A stretch of 64,000 bases of DNA, taken from contig JBGSHM010000001.1 of the NCBI GenBank assembly GCA_041752235.1, forward strand, positions 1-64,000, in the 5' to 3' direction. Positions within the stretch are counted from its first letter, which is position 1, and every line of letters starts with the position of its first letter. The translations under genes were made by a program, and so were the position numbers. Of this stretch, positions 16,945 through 24,885 are shown one piece after another. The DNA comes from SpSt-398 sp041752235. GTDB taxonomy: Bacteria > Bacteroidota > Bacteroidia > Chitinophagales > Chitinophagaceae. The notes below the pieces were generated by a model that had not been told where the DNA came from, made no database searches, and was given only the letters and a program-made list of their open reading frames with translations.

Positions 16945-17018
16945 TTCACCGCCAGGACGCCGGGACGCAAGAGAGCGCTATAAGTTTCTTTGCGTCTTTG
17001 TGCCTTAGCGGTTAAGCT
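16945..17018. repeat. CGC-family inverted repeat (convergent gap)
   Basis: Left arm is a run of 8-9 bp units ACCGCCAGG, ACGCCGGG, ACGCAAG; right arm CTTTGCGTCTTTGTGCC then TTAGCGGTTAA. It fills the gap between dus and the convergent membrane protein gene. Confidence 0.75.
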
Positions 17019-17526
17019 TTAAACTACTCACATACGCTCTTCCTCTCTTCTCTGCAAAATAATCGGCACAAAGTGCAGTGATCGCCATGATCGCCAATGT
17101 AAGCCCAAAGCCCTTCCAGAAAACACGCAAAGGGTCATTTTTAAAATAGAAAAACAAGAAGATCCCTACTAAGGCCAGTCCGATCTCCACATACCGATAG
17201 ATCACAAAATTTTTCATCACCTTCTCCATGCGCGGGCCTTCTTCCATCTTTATAAACCCTCCCCGATTAAGCCCCATTTTATAGGCCACATCCATCCGCT
17301 GCTTATCCGACCGGGCATACACGGTATAGCCCACAATGCCCAGCAGGGTTCCCACCAGAAAGAGCGGAATGGCTGCCCCTTTAAAAAAACCGGGATTTGT
17401 TTTTAGAAAAAAGAAAAACACTATTGACAGCAATACCGCTACCCCGCCAATGATCAGAAACAACAGGCTCTCCTGTTTCTCTGCCATAAAATATTTATGG
17501 ACAAAACTGAAATCGGGTTGGAACAT
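17005..17526 (-). CDS. Hypothetical four-helix membrane protein
   Basis: A 173-residue protein I do not recognise. It has four clear hydrophobic segments arranged as two pairs (about 22-41, 48-66, 109-127 and 134-152) separated by a cytoplasmic-looking charged stretch (SDKQRMDVAYKMGLNRGG) and ends basic. An internal ATG at codon 15 (MAEKQE) is an alternative start that would drop a short polar N-terminus. Its stop lies inside the right arm of the intergenic repeat. It may be co-transcribed with the downstream side of the Gpx/ALDH run, but no function is proposed. Confidence 0.65.
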   Translation of the reverse strand: MFQPDFSFVHKYFMAEKQESLLFLIIGGVAVLLSIVFFFFLKTNPGFFKGAAIPLFLVGTLLGIVGYTVYARSDKQRMDVAYKMGLNRGGFIKMEEGPRMEKVMKNFVIYRYVEIGLALVGIFLFFYFKNDPLRVFWKGFGLTLAIMAITALCADYFAEKRGRAYVSSLKLNR

Positions 17527-17548
17527 GGCCTTGATTTAGGCCAAAAAG

Positions 17549-18142
17549 TTAACCCTTTTTTATTGCATTCCCGATCTCGGGGCCCAGTGGGGATACTGAA
17601 GGCTCGTAATAGTGTAGCAAGATCCCTTCCTCATTGACAAGATATTTGGAGAAATTCCACACCGGTTCCTGGTTATTCCATCCATTCTTTTTAGCATCCG
17701 ACAACCATTGAAAGACCGCGTTTTGTTCGGGCCCTTTGATCACGGTCGATTTTTTAACCAGAGGGAAACTCACGCCAAAATTTCGCTGGCAAAAGGTCGC
17801 GATCTCCTCATCCGATCCTTTTTCCTGTTCTTTAAAATCATTGGCTGGAAAACCCAAGATCACCAGATCCTGTTCATTTTCCTGATACAACTGCTGCAGA
17901 TCGGTGTATTGCGGGGTATAACCACAATCGGAGGCTGTATTTACCAATAAGACCTTCTTTCCCTTCAAATTGGAGAATGGAAACTCCTCGCCATTGTTCA
18001 ATATCACTTTCAGGTCATAAAAGGATTGGGAAGGACCTTGTCGGTTGGTATTCTCCATTGACTTATTATTTAAACCGATCAGGCGCGTAAAACGCAACCA
18101 AACCGGATAAACCCATTTCAATATTTGTTGCCTGATTGTCAT
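17549..18142 (-). CDS. Glutathione peroxidase-family thiol peroxidase
   Basis: A 197-residue thioredoxin-fold peroxidase of the GPx family. The peroxidatic Cys73 is in VNTASDCGYTPQ, with Cys rather than selenocysteine; the second motif is GFPANDF and the Trp motif is VWNFSKYLV. Bacterial Cys-GPx enzymes usually use thioredoxin as reductant. The first ~40 residues are an amphipathic/hydrophobic extension (ILKWVYPVWLRFTRLIGL) before the domain, possibly a membrane anchor. It lies 33 bp downstream of the aldehyde dehydrogenase on the same strand, suggesting a shared role in detoxifying lipid peroxidation products. Confidence 0.88.
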   Translation of the reverse strand: MTIRQQILKWVYPVWLRFTRLIGLNNKSMENTNRQGPSQSFYDLKVILNNGEEFPFSNLKGKKVLLVNTASDCGYTPQYTDLQQLYQENEQDLVILGFPANDFKEQEKGSDEEIATFCQRNFGVSFPLVKKSTVIKGPEQNAVFQWLSDAKKNGWNNQEPVWNFSKYLVNEEGILLHYYEPSVSPLGPEIGNAIKKG

Positions 18143-18180
18143 CCGTGTAATCTGCGTAATTCGTAAAATTCGTGTTTACC
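18143..18180. repeat. Single-arm CGTGTAATC-type tandem repeat
   Basis: Units of about 9 bp (GTGTAATCT, GCGTAATTC, GTAAAATTC, GTGTTTACC) without a facing arm. The same unit type is at 63432-63471. Confidence 0.5.
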
Positions 18181-19540
18181 GTATCACCTTTCTAAACAAT
18201 CCCAATTTCCCCTTCATCGGCGGGTACTTAATATCCGGATCAAACCACACCGGTGTTTTGAGTACGGAACGAGGATGGGTAAAGGTTTCAAAGGAAAAAT
18301 GCCCATGGTATTTGCCTATTCCACTCGCTCCCCTGCCTCCAAACGGAAGGTGGTGATTCGTAAACTGCCAGGAGGCATTGTTGATACAGGATGTGCCTGC
18401 CGGAACCGCCTCCTGCCATTCGTTGATCGTTTTAGCGTTATTGCTAAAAATATAGAAACAAAGGGGATCAGGGTTTTGTTGTATCAGTTGCCGGGCTTTA
18501 TTGACATCGGTAAACGAAAAGAGAGGAAGAATAGGGCCAAATATCTCTTCTTTCATCACCCATGCATCCGGTGAAACCTGGTCCATCAGGGTTGGAGCGA
18601 TGTATAATCTATCCCGGTCATGTTCCCCACCCATCAGGATATGGCCTTCGGCCAGATACTTTACCAGGCGGTCAAATTGCCGGTGATTGATGATCCGTAC
18701 ATAGTCATCATTGTTTTTGGGCTCTTCTCCAAAAAACTGAACTGTGGCCTTTTTAAATTCGGCGATAAACTGTTCACGAACGGATTCATGTACCAACAGA
18801 TAGTCGGGGCTCACACACATCTGGCCACCGTTGGAGAATTTTGTCACGGCAATGCGTCTGGCTGCCACGCGAATATTAGCATCTGGTTCGACGACGCAGG
18901 GTCCTTTTCCTCCCAATTCAAGCGTAACAGGGGTTAGCTGCTCGGCAGCCATTTTATAAATGATCTTTCCGACCGCTGTACTTCCGGTATAAAATAAATG
19001 ATCAAAGCGAAAGTCTTTCATCAGTTCGGGTACCACCACCGCGCCTTCCCCTTCTACACAAAGAATATACGCAGGGGGAAAAATGGACTGGATGATTTTG
19101 TTGATCAGTGTGGAGGTAGCGGGAGCAAATTCACTGGGTTTTACCACGATCGTATTTCCTCCAGCCATGGCACCGATCACAGGAAGCAGGGTCAGCATAA
19201 ATGGAAAATTCCAGGGGCCGATCACCAATACAGTCCCCAATGGATCGCGCACCACAAAACTGGAAGAAGGCAGATTGACGATATCAGTACCTACACGTTC
19301 TGGTTTCACCCAATTGGGTAAATGCCGGATCGCATTATTGATCTCTTTGATCACAAGTCCGATCTCGGTTACCCATGCTTCTTCGGGACTCTTGTTCAGG
19401 TCAGACCGCAAAGCCTGATATATTTCCTGCTCATGCAAAAGTATCGCATGCTTGAGTTTTTTTAATTGGTCCATGCGAAACCCAACCGGACGTGTAGCAC
19501 CGGATTGAAAGTATTGGCGGAGGGGAGTGAGGGGTGGCAT
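18176..19540 (-). CDS. Aldehyde dehydrogenase (class 3-like)
   Basis: A 454-residue NAD(P)-dependent aldehyde dehydrogenase, the short length typical of class 3/fatty-aldehyde dehydrogenases that lack the N-terminal extension of class 1/2. Key sites are VIGPWNFPF, VVKPSEFAPATS, the FTGSTAVGK cofactor loop, Glu in VTLELGGKGP, catalytic Cys in FSNGGQMCVSPDYL, and EEIFGPILPL. It is probably transcribed with the peroxidase downstream. It is divergent from tadA across the large heptamer repeat. Confidence 0.94.
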   Translation of the reverse strand: MPPLTPLRQYFQSGATRPVGFRMDQLKKLKHAILLHEQEIYQALRSDLNKSPEEAWVTEIGLVIKEINNAIRHLPNWVKPERVGTDIVNLPSSSFVVRDPLGTVLVIGPWNFPFMLTLLPVIGAMAGGNTIVVKPSEFAPATSTLINKIIQSIFPPAYILCVEGEGAVVVPELMKDFRFDHLFYTGSTAVGKIIYKMAAEQLTPVTLELGGKGPCVVEPDANIRVAARRIAVTKFSNGGQMCVSPDYLLVHESVREQFIAEFKKATVQFFGEEPKNNDDYVRIINHRQFDRLVKYLAEGHILMGGEHDRDRLYIAPTLMDQVSPDAWVMKEEIFGPILPLFSFTDVNKARQLIQQNPDPLCFYIFSNNAKTINEWQEAVPAGTSCINNASWQFTNHHLPFGGRGASGIGKYHGHFSFETFTHPRSVLKTPVWFDPDIKYPPMKGKLGLFRKVIR

Positions 19541-19551
19541 GGTGTGGTAGA

Positions 19552-19687
<136 letters not shown>

Positions 19688-19696
19688 CAATCGCCA

Positions 19697-20137
19697 ATGA
19701 CCGACGAATACTACATGACCGCAGCCCTCAAAGAAGCGCGACTCGCGTTTGATGAAGAGGAGATTCCCGTAGGGGCGGTGGTTGTATTGAATGGAAAGAT
19801 CATTGCCCGCGGTCATAATATGGTAGAACGGTTAAATGATCCCACCGCGCATGCAGAAATGATCGCGCTCACATCGGCCTTTAATTTTTTAGGAAGCAAA
19901 TATTTACCGGAAGCGGTATTGTATGTTACAGTAGAACCATGCCTGATGTGTGCTGGCGCCTTGTACTGGAGTAAGATCGGCCGTATCGTATGGGGCGCCG
20001 ACGATGAAAAGAACGGGCATAAACGCATTACCCGCGAAGAATGGCCCTTTCATCCAAGAACAGAAATTACCAGGGGGATATTGAAAGAAGAATGCGCGGA
20101 GTTGATGAAGGCTTTCTTCAGAGACAAACGAAAATAA
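19697..20137 (+). CDS. tadA: tRNA-specific adenosine deaminase
   Basis: A 146-residue zinc-dependent deaminase that converts A34 to inosine in tRNA-Arg(ACG). The zinc site is His52 and Glu54 in HAEM, with Cys82 and Cys85 in PCLMCAGA. The C-terminal ECAELMKAFFRDKR helix is typical. Length is normal. Its leader is the TTCACTA heptamer array, which has no Shine-Dalgarno sequence, so repeat copy number could alter translation. It is convergent with the DUF1080 gene over a long perfect hairpin. Confidence 0.95.
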   Translation: MTDEYYMTAALKEARLAFDEEEIPVGAVVVLNGKIIARGHNMVERLNDPTAHAEMIALTSAFNFLGSKYLPEAVLYVTVEPCLMCAGALYWSKIGRIVWGADDEKNGHKRITREEWPFHPRTEITRGILKEECAELMKAFFRDKRK

Positions 20138-20154
20138 GACCACGAATGTTGAAA

Positions 20155-20280
20155 CGCGAATTAGGAAACACGAATTAGGAAACACGAATTAGGACGAATT
20201 AACGCGAATTGCACGAATTATAGGTTCTTTATAGAAAAATTCGTGCAATTCGCGTTAATTCGTCCTAATTCGTGTTAATA
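20155..20280. repeat. Perfect 39-bp inverted repeat with CGAATT units
   Basis: Arms 20181-20219 and 20238-20276 are exact reverse complements over 39 bp, with an 18-nt loop. Each arm is made of units such as AACACGAATT, AGGACGAATT, AACGCGAATT and GCACGAATT. Two further unpaired units precede the left arm. It lies between the convergent tadA and DUF1080 genes. A related family copy is at 44892-44986. Confidence 0.95.
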
Positions 20281-20288
20281 TATCTCTA

Positions 20289-20996
20289 TCAAAGTTTCCG
20301 AATCTTAATATTCTTAAACCACACCCCGCCGCCATGGTCCTGCAAAGCGAGATAGCCTGAAGCCGATTGACCATAGGTAGAAACATCCTTCCACTTGCTA
20401 TTTGTTTTGGTTTGTTCCCACTCGGGAGTCCAGAGTTCATATTCCACCACTTTCACGCCATTCAACCAATGTTCCACATGGCCTTTATTGATAAGGATAC
20501 GTGTGATATTAAATTCACCAGCGGGTTTAGCCACTTTTTGGAGGGGAGGGTGCATGTCGTAATTTGATCCACTTAGTTGCACATCACGTAGCGGATCGGG
20601 ATAGCCCAGGTCATCGATAAGTTGGTATTCGGGACCGGTTTCGTAAGTAGCCCCGGCATCTTCGGTAACCATATAGATGATACCGCTATTGTGCTTGGGG
20701 GCAATTTTCCATTCAATAGATAATTCAAAATTCTCATACATATCGGTCGTAATGAGGTCAGATCGCCCATTGATGTTGCCTTCCTTACACATTAATTCCC
20801 CATTTTCCACCTGCCAGCCCGCAGCGGCCCGGTCTTTGAAGCCTTTCCAACCCTTGAGCGATTTGCCATCAAATAACAGGACCCAGCCTTCTTTCTTTTC
20901 TTTTTTGGTAAGATTGTTATCGGTTTGTGCCTGGCCAGGAACTGATGCCATAAAGATGCAGAGCCCCAAAAGGAGCGGTGAATGTGCTATTCTCAT
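20289..20996 (-). CDS. Secreted DUF1080 (3-keto-disaccharide hydrolase-like) protein
   Basis: A 235-residue exported protein with a signal peptide (LLLGLCIFMASVPGQAQ). One DUF1080 domain follows (about 40-235), starting EGWVLLFDGKSLKGWKGF and ending GVWFKNIKIRKL; the fold is a concanavalin-like jelly roll. Family members include 3-keto-glucoside hydrolases and domains in secreted glycan-active proteins. A hydrolase role is family knowledge, and no catalytic residue can be asserted from sequence alone. It is a single gene, divergent from the superoxide dismutase. Confidence 0.88.
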   Translation of the reverse strand: MRIAHSPLLLGLCIFMASVPGQAQTDNNLTKKEKKEGWVLLFDGKSLKGWKGFKDRAAAGWQVENGELMCKEGNINGRSDLITTDMYENFELSIEWKIAPKHNSGIIYMVTEDAGATYETGPEYQLIDDLGYPDPLRDVQLSGSNYDMHPPLQKVAKPAGEFNITRILINKGHVEHWLNGVKVVEYELWTPEWEQTKTNSKWKDVSTYGQSASGYLALQDHGGGVWFKNIKIRKL

Positions 20997-21094
20997 GTGA
21001 TCTTTTTTGGGAAATGAAGGTAATCAACTTTCCCGCATTAAATTTGTTGAATAATTGAACGATAACCGATCTTTTTATACTCAAAAACAACACC

Positions 21095-21691
21095 ATGGCA
21101 TTTACATTACCAGCCCTTCCCTATGCACACGAGGCGTTGGAACCTCATATTGATACCCTGACCATGCAGATCCATCATGGAAAGCACCACCAGGCCTATG
21201 TAGATAACCTGAACAAGGCTATTGCCGGTACTGAACACGAAGGAAAGACCCTGGAGCAATTGGTTGCTGTAGCGGGCACTATTTCCCCAGCCGTACGGAA
21301 TAACGGTGGCGGTCACTGGAATCACAGTTTCTTCTGGGAAAGCCTGGCTCCCAATGCAGGTGGCGCACCCAGCGGTAAACTGGCTGATGCCATCAACGCG
21401 GCCTTTGGTTCATTTGATACATTCAAAGAAAAATTCGCTGCTGCGGGTATGACACGCTTTGGCTCCGGTTGGGCCTGGCTGATACAAAAAGATGGTAAAC
21501 TGGAGATCAGTTCTACCCCCAATCAAGACAATCCCCTGATGGATGTGGCCGACGTAAAAGGCACCCCCTTACTCGGTGTGGATGTATGGGAACATGCCTA
21601 CTACCTCAAATACCAGAACCGCCGGGCAGATTATCTGGCCGCGTTTTGGAATGTGGTGAATTGGGATGTGGTAGCCGGGAGAATGGGCTAA
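21095..21691 (+). CDS. Superoxide dismutase (Fe/Mn family)
   Basis: A 198-residue Fe/Mn superoxide dismutase. Metal ligands are His27 (MQIHHGKHHQAYVDNLN), His77 (GGHWNHSFFWESL), Asp163 and His167 (DVWEHAYYLKYQNRRADY). The gateway Tyr35 is present. Metal preference cannot be read with certainty; the residue after the second-helix motif (GGGHWNHS) differs from both E. coli enzymes. It has no signal peptide and is therefore cytoplasmic. It is convergent with yidD, 19 bp away. Confidence 0.95.
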   Translation: MAFTLPALPYAHEALEPHIDTLTMQIHHGKHHQAYVDNLNKAIAGTEHEGKTLEQLVAVAGTISPAVRNNGGGHWNHSFFWESLAPNAGGAPSGKLADAINAAFGSFDTFKEKFAAAGMTRFGSGWAWLIQKDGKLEISSTPNQDNPLMDVADVKGTPLLGVDVWEHAYYLKYQNRRADYLAAFWNVVNWDVVAGRMG

Positions 21692-21710
21692 TTTCAAAAT
21701 TCCCAAATTA

Positions 21711-21941
21711 TCAAGGTACCGGATCATACCCGCTCCCGCCCCAGGGATGGCATTTAGATATTCGCTTTACTGACAGCCAAAATCCCTTGAAGACACCGTG
21801 TTTCTTCAGGGCTTCGGCTGCATAGTGCGAACAGGTGGGGGTGAACCGGCATTTGGGTCCCAGCCAGGGGGAAATGACCCACTGATAGATCTTGATCAGT
21901 AAGATAAAGGGAAGACTAAGGATGCGGGTCAAGGTCTTCAT
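21711..21941 (-). CDS. yidD: Membrane protein insertion efficiency factor YidD
   Basis: A 76-residue YidD protein: an amphipathic N-terminal helix (LPFILLIKIYQWVISPWLG) and the three conserved cysteine-bearing stretches KCRFTPTCSHYA and KCHPWGGSGYDPVP. It helps YidC-dependent membrane insertion. Its first 26 bp overlap the 3' end of rnpA, the usual rpmH-rnpA-yidD order. yidC itself is not next door here, unlike in many bacteria. Confidence 0.95.
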   Translation of the reverse strand: MKTLTRILSLPFILLIKIYQWVISPWLGPKCRFTPTCSHYAAEALKKHGVFKGFWLSVKRISKCHPWGGSGYDPVP

Positions 21942-22329
21942 CGATCAATTTTTTCAATTTTATTATACACCCGGCTATTTTTTCATTGACTTCGGGAAAT
22001 GTAACCAACTCCTTTCCGGTAAAAATAAAAAACACATTCAGGCATTTCTCTTTTGCAGTCAATACTTCGGTGAGTTCATTCTTTTGTAAGCGCCAGGCTT
22101 CCCGGCTCAGCCGTTTGATCCTGTTTCGATCCACCGCTTTTTTAAAATGCCGGGTGGACACACCGATCCCGAATTGGATAGCCGCAGATGTATCTGGCTG
22201 CCTGGGAGAAATCACAAACAATACCCGGTAAGGAAATAGCGTAAAGGAACGGCCTTCCCGAAACAGATGATCGATCTGCTTCCGGCTTTTCAACCGTTCG
22301 TCTTTTCCCAGCGTGAATTGTTTTTTCAT
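21916..22329 (-). CDS. rnpA: Ribonuclease P protein component
   Basis: About 137 residues of the basic RNase P protein that assists the RNA subunit in 5' tRNA processing. It has the N-terminal FTLGKDERLKSRKQIDHLF start and the conserved RNRIKRLSREAWR motif. A longer frame begins upstream, but the ATG at 22329 is right because it gives the standard start and the intergenic terminator-like hairpin (22336-22368) lies just before it. It overlaps yidD. Expression relative to rpmH is probably reduced by that hairpin. Confidence 0.93.
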   Translation of the reverse strand: MKKQFTLGKDERLKSRKQIDHLFREGRSFTLFPYRVLFVISPRQPDTSAAIQFGIGVSTRHFKKAVDRNRIKRLSREAWRLQKNELTEVLTAKEKCLNVFFIFTGKELVTFPEVNEKIAGCIIKLKKLIDEDLDPHP

Positions 22330-22335
22330 TCCTTC

Positions 22336-22368
22336 AAAAAAAAATAGCTCCGGAACCCCGAAGCTATT
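22336..22368 (-). terminator. Intrinsic terminator/attenuator between rpmH and rnpA
   Basis: Minus strand: AATAGCT and AGCTATT arms with an inner CGG/CCG stem and GGTT loop, then a run of nine T. It ends 7 bases before the rnpA start, inside the operon. Confidence 0.8.
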
Positions 22369-22419
22369 GCTAAATATATTCAAATTCCGAAGTCCGGGGA
22401 TCAACCCGGAACATTGGGT

Positions 22420-22581
22420 CTATTTGAGTCTTTGTTCGTCAGAAACGGTCAGTTTCTTACGTCCCTTTCTCCTGCGGCTGGCCAATACCTTACGGCCATT
22501 GGCAGTTTCCATACGCTTACGAAAGCCATGGACACTTTTCCGGCGGCGGCGGTGCGGTTGATAAGTACGTTTTTTTGGCAT
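22420..22581 (-). CDS. rpmH: 50S ribosomal protein L34
   Basis: A 53-residue basic ribosomal protein read directly from the sequence: it begins MPKKRTYQPHRRRRKSVHGF and continues with RKRMETANGRKVLASRRRKG before ending LTVSDEQRLK. It carries the family pattern of Arg-rich L34. It heads the rpmH-rnpA-yidD cluster. Stop is the TAG at 22420-22422. The replication origin and dnaA, often next to this cluster, are not in the window. Confidence 0.96.
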   Translation of the reverse strand: MPKKRTYQPHRRRRKSVHGFRKRMETANGRKVLASRRRKGRKKLTVSDEQRLK

Positions 22582-22714
22582 AGTCTGCTTTTTTCCTTTT
22601 TAAAGATCCCTTACGGGTTTATCATCCTGTCGCAGCGGGAACACCACTTCCCACCGTTTGTGAAAGGACGGCAAAGGTAGGGGAAAAATGGGGAAAAAGA
22701 AAGGGAAAAACCTG

Positions 22715-22830
22715 AGATGTGAGACGTGAATGGTGAATAGTCAATAGTGAATAGTCAATGGTGAATAGTGAAACAGTTATAACTTTGATTCTTAATAGTT
22801 TACTCACGTCTCACGTCTCACGTCTCACGC
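22715..22830. repeat. Heptamer inverted repeat (TCACGTC / GTGAATA types)
   Basis: Right side 22804-22829 is 3.6 copies of TCACGTC. The left side contains GAGACGTGA followed by GTGAATA/GTCAATA units like those before tadA. The right array enters the murI coding region and supplies its final residues and stop. Confidence 0.8.
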
Positions 22831-23659
22831 CCTTTCCCAGCTCCGCCTTCCCCGCCCGCACCGCTTCTCCCAGGAATATTTTCGCCTGACTATCAAAGTC
22901 TTCGGTGGAGTCTGTGGTGTAATAGGCGCGATCACCGCCCTTCCCGATCCGGGCTTCCATTTCAGGATGGCGCTCCAGATAGGCTACCAGACTTTCCGCT
23001 ACGATAGGACCCTGGGAAATCACCTGCATACCTGCGGGAACAAGGCTCCGGATCTTATCCATCAGCAAGGGATAGTGCGTACAGGCCAGGAGCAGGGTGT
23101 CAATATCCGGATGGGCGCCCAAAATCTGGTCAAGACATTCGCCGACAAAATAGTCGGCACCCGGGCCCAAATGTTGGTTATTCTCTACCAGCGGCACCCA
23201 CATGGGGCAGGCTTGCTGGTGAACCTGATGGGTTGGAAAGAATTTAGCGATCTCGATCAAATAGGATTCTGACTGTACAGTACCCCGGGTACCCAATACC
23301 CCGATATGACCGGAGTTGGAATATTGCCCGATCACTTCCGCCGTTGGACGGATCACCCCCAGCACCCGGTTATCCGGAGCTATGCGTGGGAGGTCATTTT
23401 GCTGAATGGTTCGCAGGGCTTTTGCTGAAGCCGTATTACAAGCCAGAATCACCAGTGGGCATCCCTGGGAAAAAAGCCATTCAACCGATTCGAGTGTATA
23501 ATGGTAAACCGTTTCAAAAGACCGATTACCATAAGGGGTACGCGCATTATCCCCCAGATAGAGATAATCGTACTGTGGTAATCGCGATACGATCTCCTTC
23601 ATCACGGTAAGACCGCCATAACCGGAATCAAATATGCCAATGGGGTTTTTGCTCGACAT
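22811..23659 (-). CDS. murI: Glutamate racemase
   Basis: About 282 residues of the cofactor-independent racemase that makes D-glutamate for peptidoglycan. It starts GIFDSGYGGLTVMKEI and has the two catalytic cysteines in LACNTASAKAL and LACTHYPLL, plus the LGDNARTPYG motif. The ATG at 23659 is chosen because a perfect TACATTTG promoter motif (minus, 23668-23675) overlaps the alternative GTG start. The last codons (VRRET) are written by the TCACGTC heptamer repeat, a sign that the repeat expanded into the gene's end. It is the last gene of the envelope block. Confidence 0.95.
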   Translation of the reverse strand: MSSKNPIGIFDSGYGGLTVMKEIVSRLPQYDYLYLGDNARTPYGNRSFETVYHYTLESVEWLFSQGCPLVILACNTASAKALRTIQQNDLPRIAPDNRVLGVIRPTAEVIGQYSNSGHIGVLGTRGTVQSESYLIEIAKFFPTHQVHQQACPMWVPLVENNQHLGPGADYFVGECLDQILGAHPDIDTLLLACTHYPLLMDKIRSLVPAGMQVISQGPIVAESLVAYLERHPEMEARIGKGGDRAYYTTDSTEDFDSQAKIFLGEAVRAGKAELGKGVRRET

Positions 23660-23667
23660 GACAGGCA

Positions 23668-23675
23668 CAAATGTA
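23668..23675 (-). promoter_or_regulatory. Bacteroidota -7 motif for murI
   Basis: TACATTTG on the minus strand, directly abutting the hairpin that follows the OmpH gene; 8 bases before the ATG. Confidence 0.55.
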
Positions 23676-23701
23676 AACTGCCGCCCAATAAGGCGGCAGT
23701 T
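23676..23701 (-). terminator. Hairpin between ompH-like gene and murI
   Basis: Perfect 10-bp stem AACTGCCGCC / GGCGGCAGTT with a 6-nt loop. No long T-tract follows; the murI -7 motif starts immediately after, so termination and re-initiation may be coupled. Confidence 0.6.
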
Positions 23702-23725
23702 CTATCTGAAACTATTTTTTTAAAC

Positions 23726-24265
23726 TTAGTTTCCGGTCTTGGCTCCTGCTGGTGCCTTGGAGGGTACTTTCACCCCCAATTTAGCGGCAACCATCGGAAG
23801 CAGGTCATCGGCGGGAGGGGCTACTAATAAGGCTTCCCGGTTATACACATATGCATAACCCTTTTCCTTGGCCACATCATCAATGGCTTTCATCACTTTG
23901 GTATAAACAGGCTGAAGCAAAGAAGACTGTTTGCCTTCGATCATTTGCTGGGCAGTGGATTGCCAGTTTTGTAATTCAGTCAGGAAGTCACCGGCTTTCT
24001 TGGCAGCGTCGTTACGAACAACCAGGGGCTTGGTGCTATCTTTTGAAATGCTGTCATAGCGTTGATACTCTACCAGCAGGTAGTTAAATGTACCGGGCAA
24101 AGAATCATCACGGTATTGAGCCAGCAGGGTGTCGATCTTGGACAACTCAGGCATCAGCGATACCATTTCATCCACGCGGATATATCCTGTTTTTTGGGCG
24201 CTTACAGTTGTTGCGGCAGTCATCAAAAGCAGAAGGGCGATAAATAAGCCTGTTACCTTTTTCAT
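23726..24265 (-). CDS. OmpH/Skp-family periplasmic chaperone (second copy)
   Basis: A 179-residue exported protein with a signal peptide (LFIALLLLMTAATTVSAQ) and an OmpH (Skp) domain; KTGYIRVDEMVSLMPELSKIDTLLAQY is the usual beginning. Skp proteins are jellyfish-shaped chaperones for unfolded outer membrane proteins. This copy has a shorter, less charged coiled coil than its neighbour and an Ala/Pro-rich tail (VPSKAPAGAKTGN). The two copies downstream of bamA form a typical Bacteroidota arrangement. Confidence 0.87.
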   Translation of the reverse strand: MKKVTGLFIALLLLMTAATTVSAQKTGYIRVDEMVSLMPELSKIDTLLAQYRDDSLPGTFNYLLVEYQRYDSISKDSTKPLVVRNDAAKKAGDFLTELQNWQSTAQQMIEGKQSSLLQPVYTKVMKAIDDVAKEKGYAYVYNREALLVAPPADDLLPMVAAKLGVKVPSKAPAGAKTGN

Positions 24266-24337
24266 TATACTTTTTGTTGGTGTTTTAGTATGATACGATT
24301 GTATTCGTTTTAGTTGCGTTTTTAGAAATCTTTAACA

Positions 24338-24853
24338 TCAGTTCTTAACCCCCAATTCCTTCAATATATCCTCACTCTTGTCCAATTTGGGGTCGGCAAA
24401 GATAACAGTAATTCCTTCACTTTTGTCAAGAATAAAGTCATACCCCCGCTGTACAGCCAGCTTTTGAACGGCATTATAGACCTTGTCCTGAACAGGCTTT
24501 ACCAGTTCCTGCCTTTTTTTGAACAGATCGCCTTCAAAACCAAAGCGTTTGCGTTGAAGATCCCGGAGTTCTTTTTCTTTAATAAAGAGTTGGTTCTCTC
24601 TTTTCTTCTTTAGTTCTTCGGTCAGCATTACTTGTTCTACATCAAATTCCCGATAGAGCCGGTCGAGCTCGGTTTGCTTGTCATCGATCTCCTTTTGCCA
24701 GCCGGCGGCAATTTCATCCAATTGCTTTTGGGCAGCTGTATATTCAGGCATTTTGTCCAGAATATAGCGGGTATCAATGATGGCATATTTCTGCGCCTCT
24801 GCCGCCGTTCCTATGACCAGGAGACTGAAGAGGGCGAGGATCATCTTTTTCAT
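24338..24853 (-). CDS. OmpH/Skp-family periplasmic chaperone (first copy)
   Basis: About 171 residues: a signal peptide (MKKMILALFSLLVIGTAAEAQ) then an OmpH domain starting KYAIIDTRYILDKMPEYTAAQKQLDEIA, with long charged helices (about 60-120, rich in K/E/R: LTEELKKKRENQLFIKEKELRDLQ) that would form the tentacles. It lies directly downstream of bamA, whose substrates it probably escorts. A TTG 18 bp upstream opens the frame, but the ATG gives a standard signal peptide. Confidence 0.9.
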   Translation of the reverse strand: MKKMILALFSLLVIGTAAEAQKYAIIDTRYILDKMPEYTAAQKQLDEIAAGWQKEIDDKQTELDRLYREFDVEQVMLTEELKKKRENQLFIKEKELRDLQRKRFGFEGDLFKKRQELVKPVQDKVYNAVQKLAVQRGYDFILDKSEGITVIFADPKLDKSEDILKELGVKN

Positions 24854-24885
24854 AACACTATTTTTTGGCAATGAATAAATAAGGT

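Noticed and set aside
22420..22680. rpmH-rnpA-yidD cluster as evidence for the replication origin
   Set aside because: No dnaA gene or DnaA-box cluster is visible nearby; in this phylum the cluster is often away from the origin.
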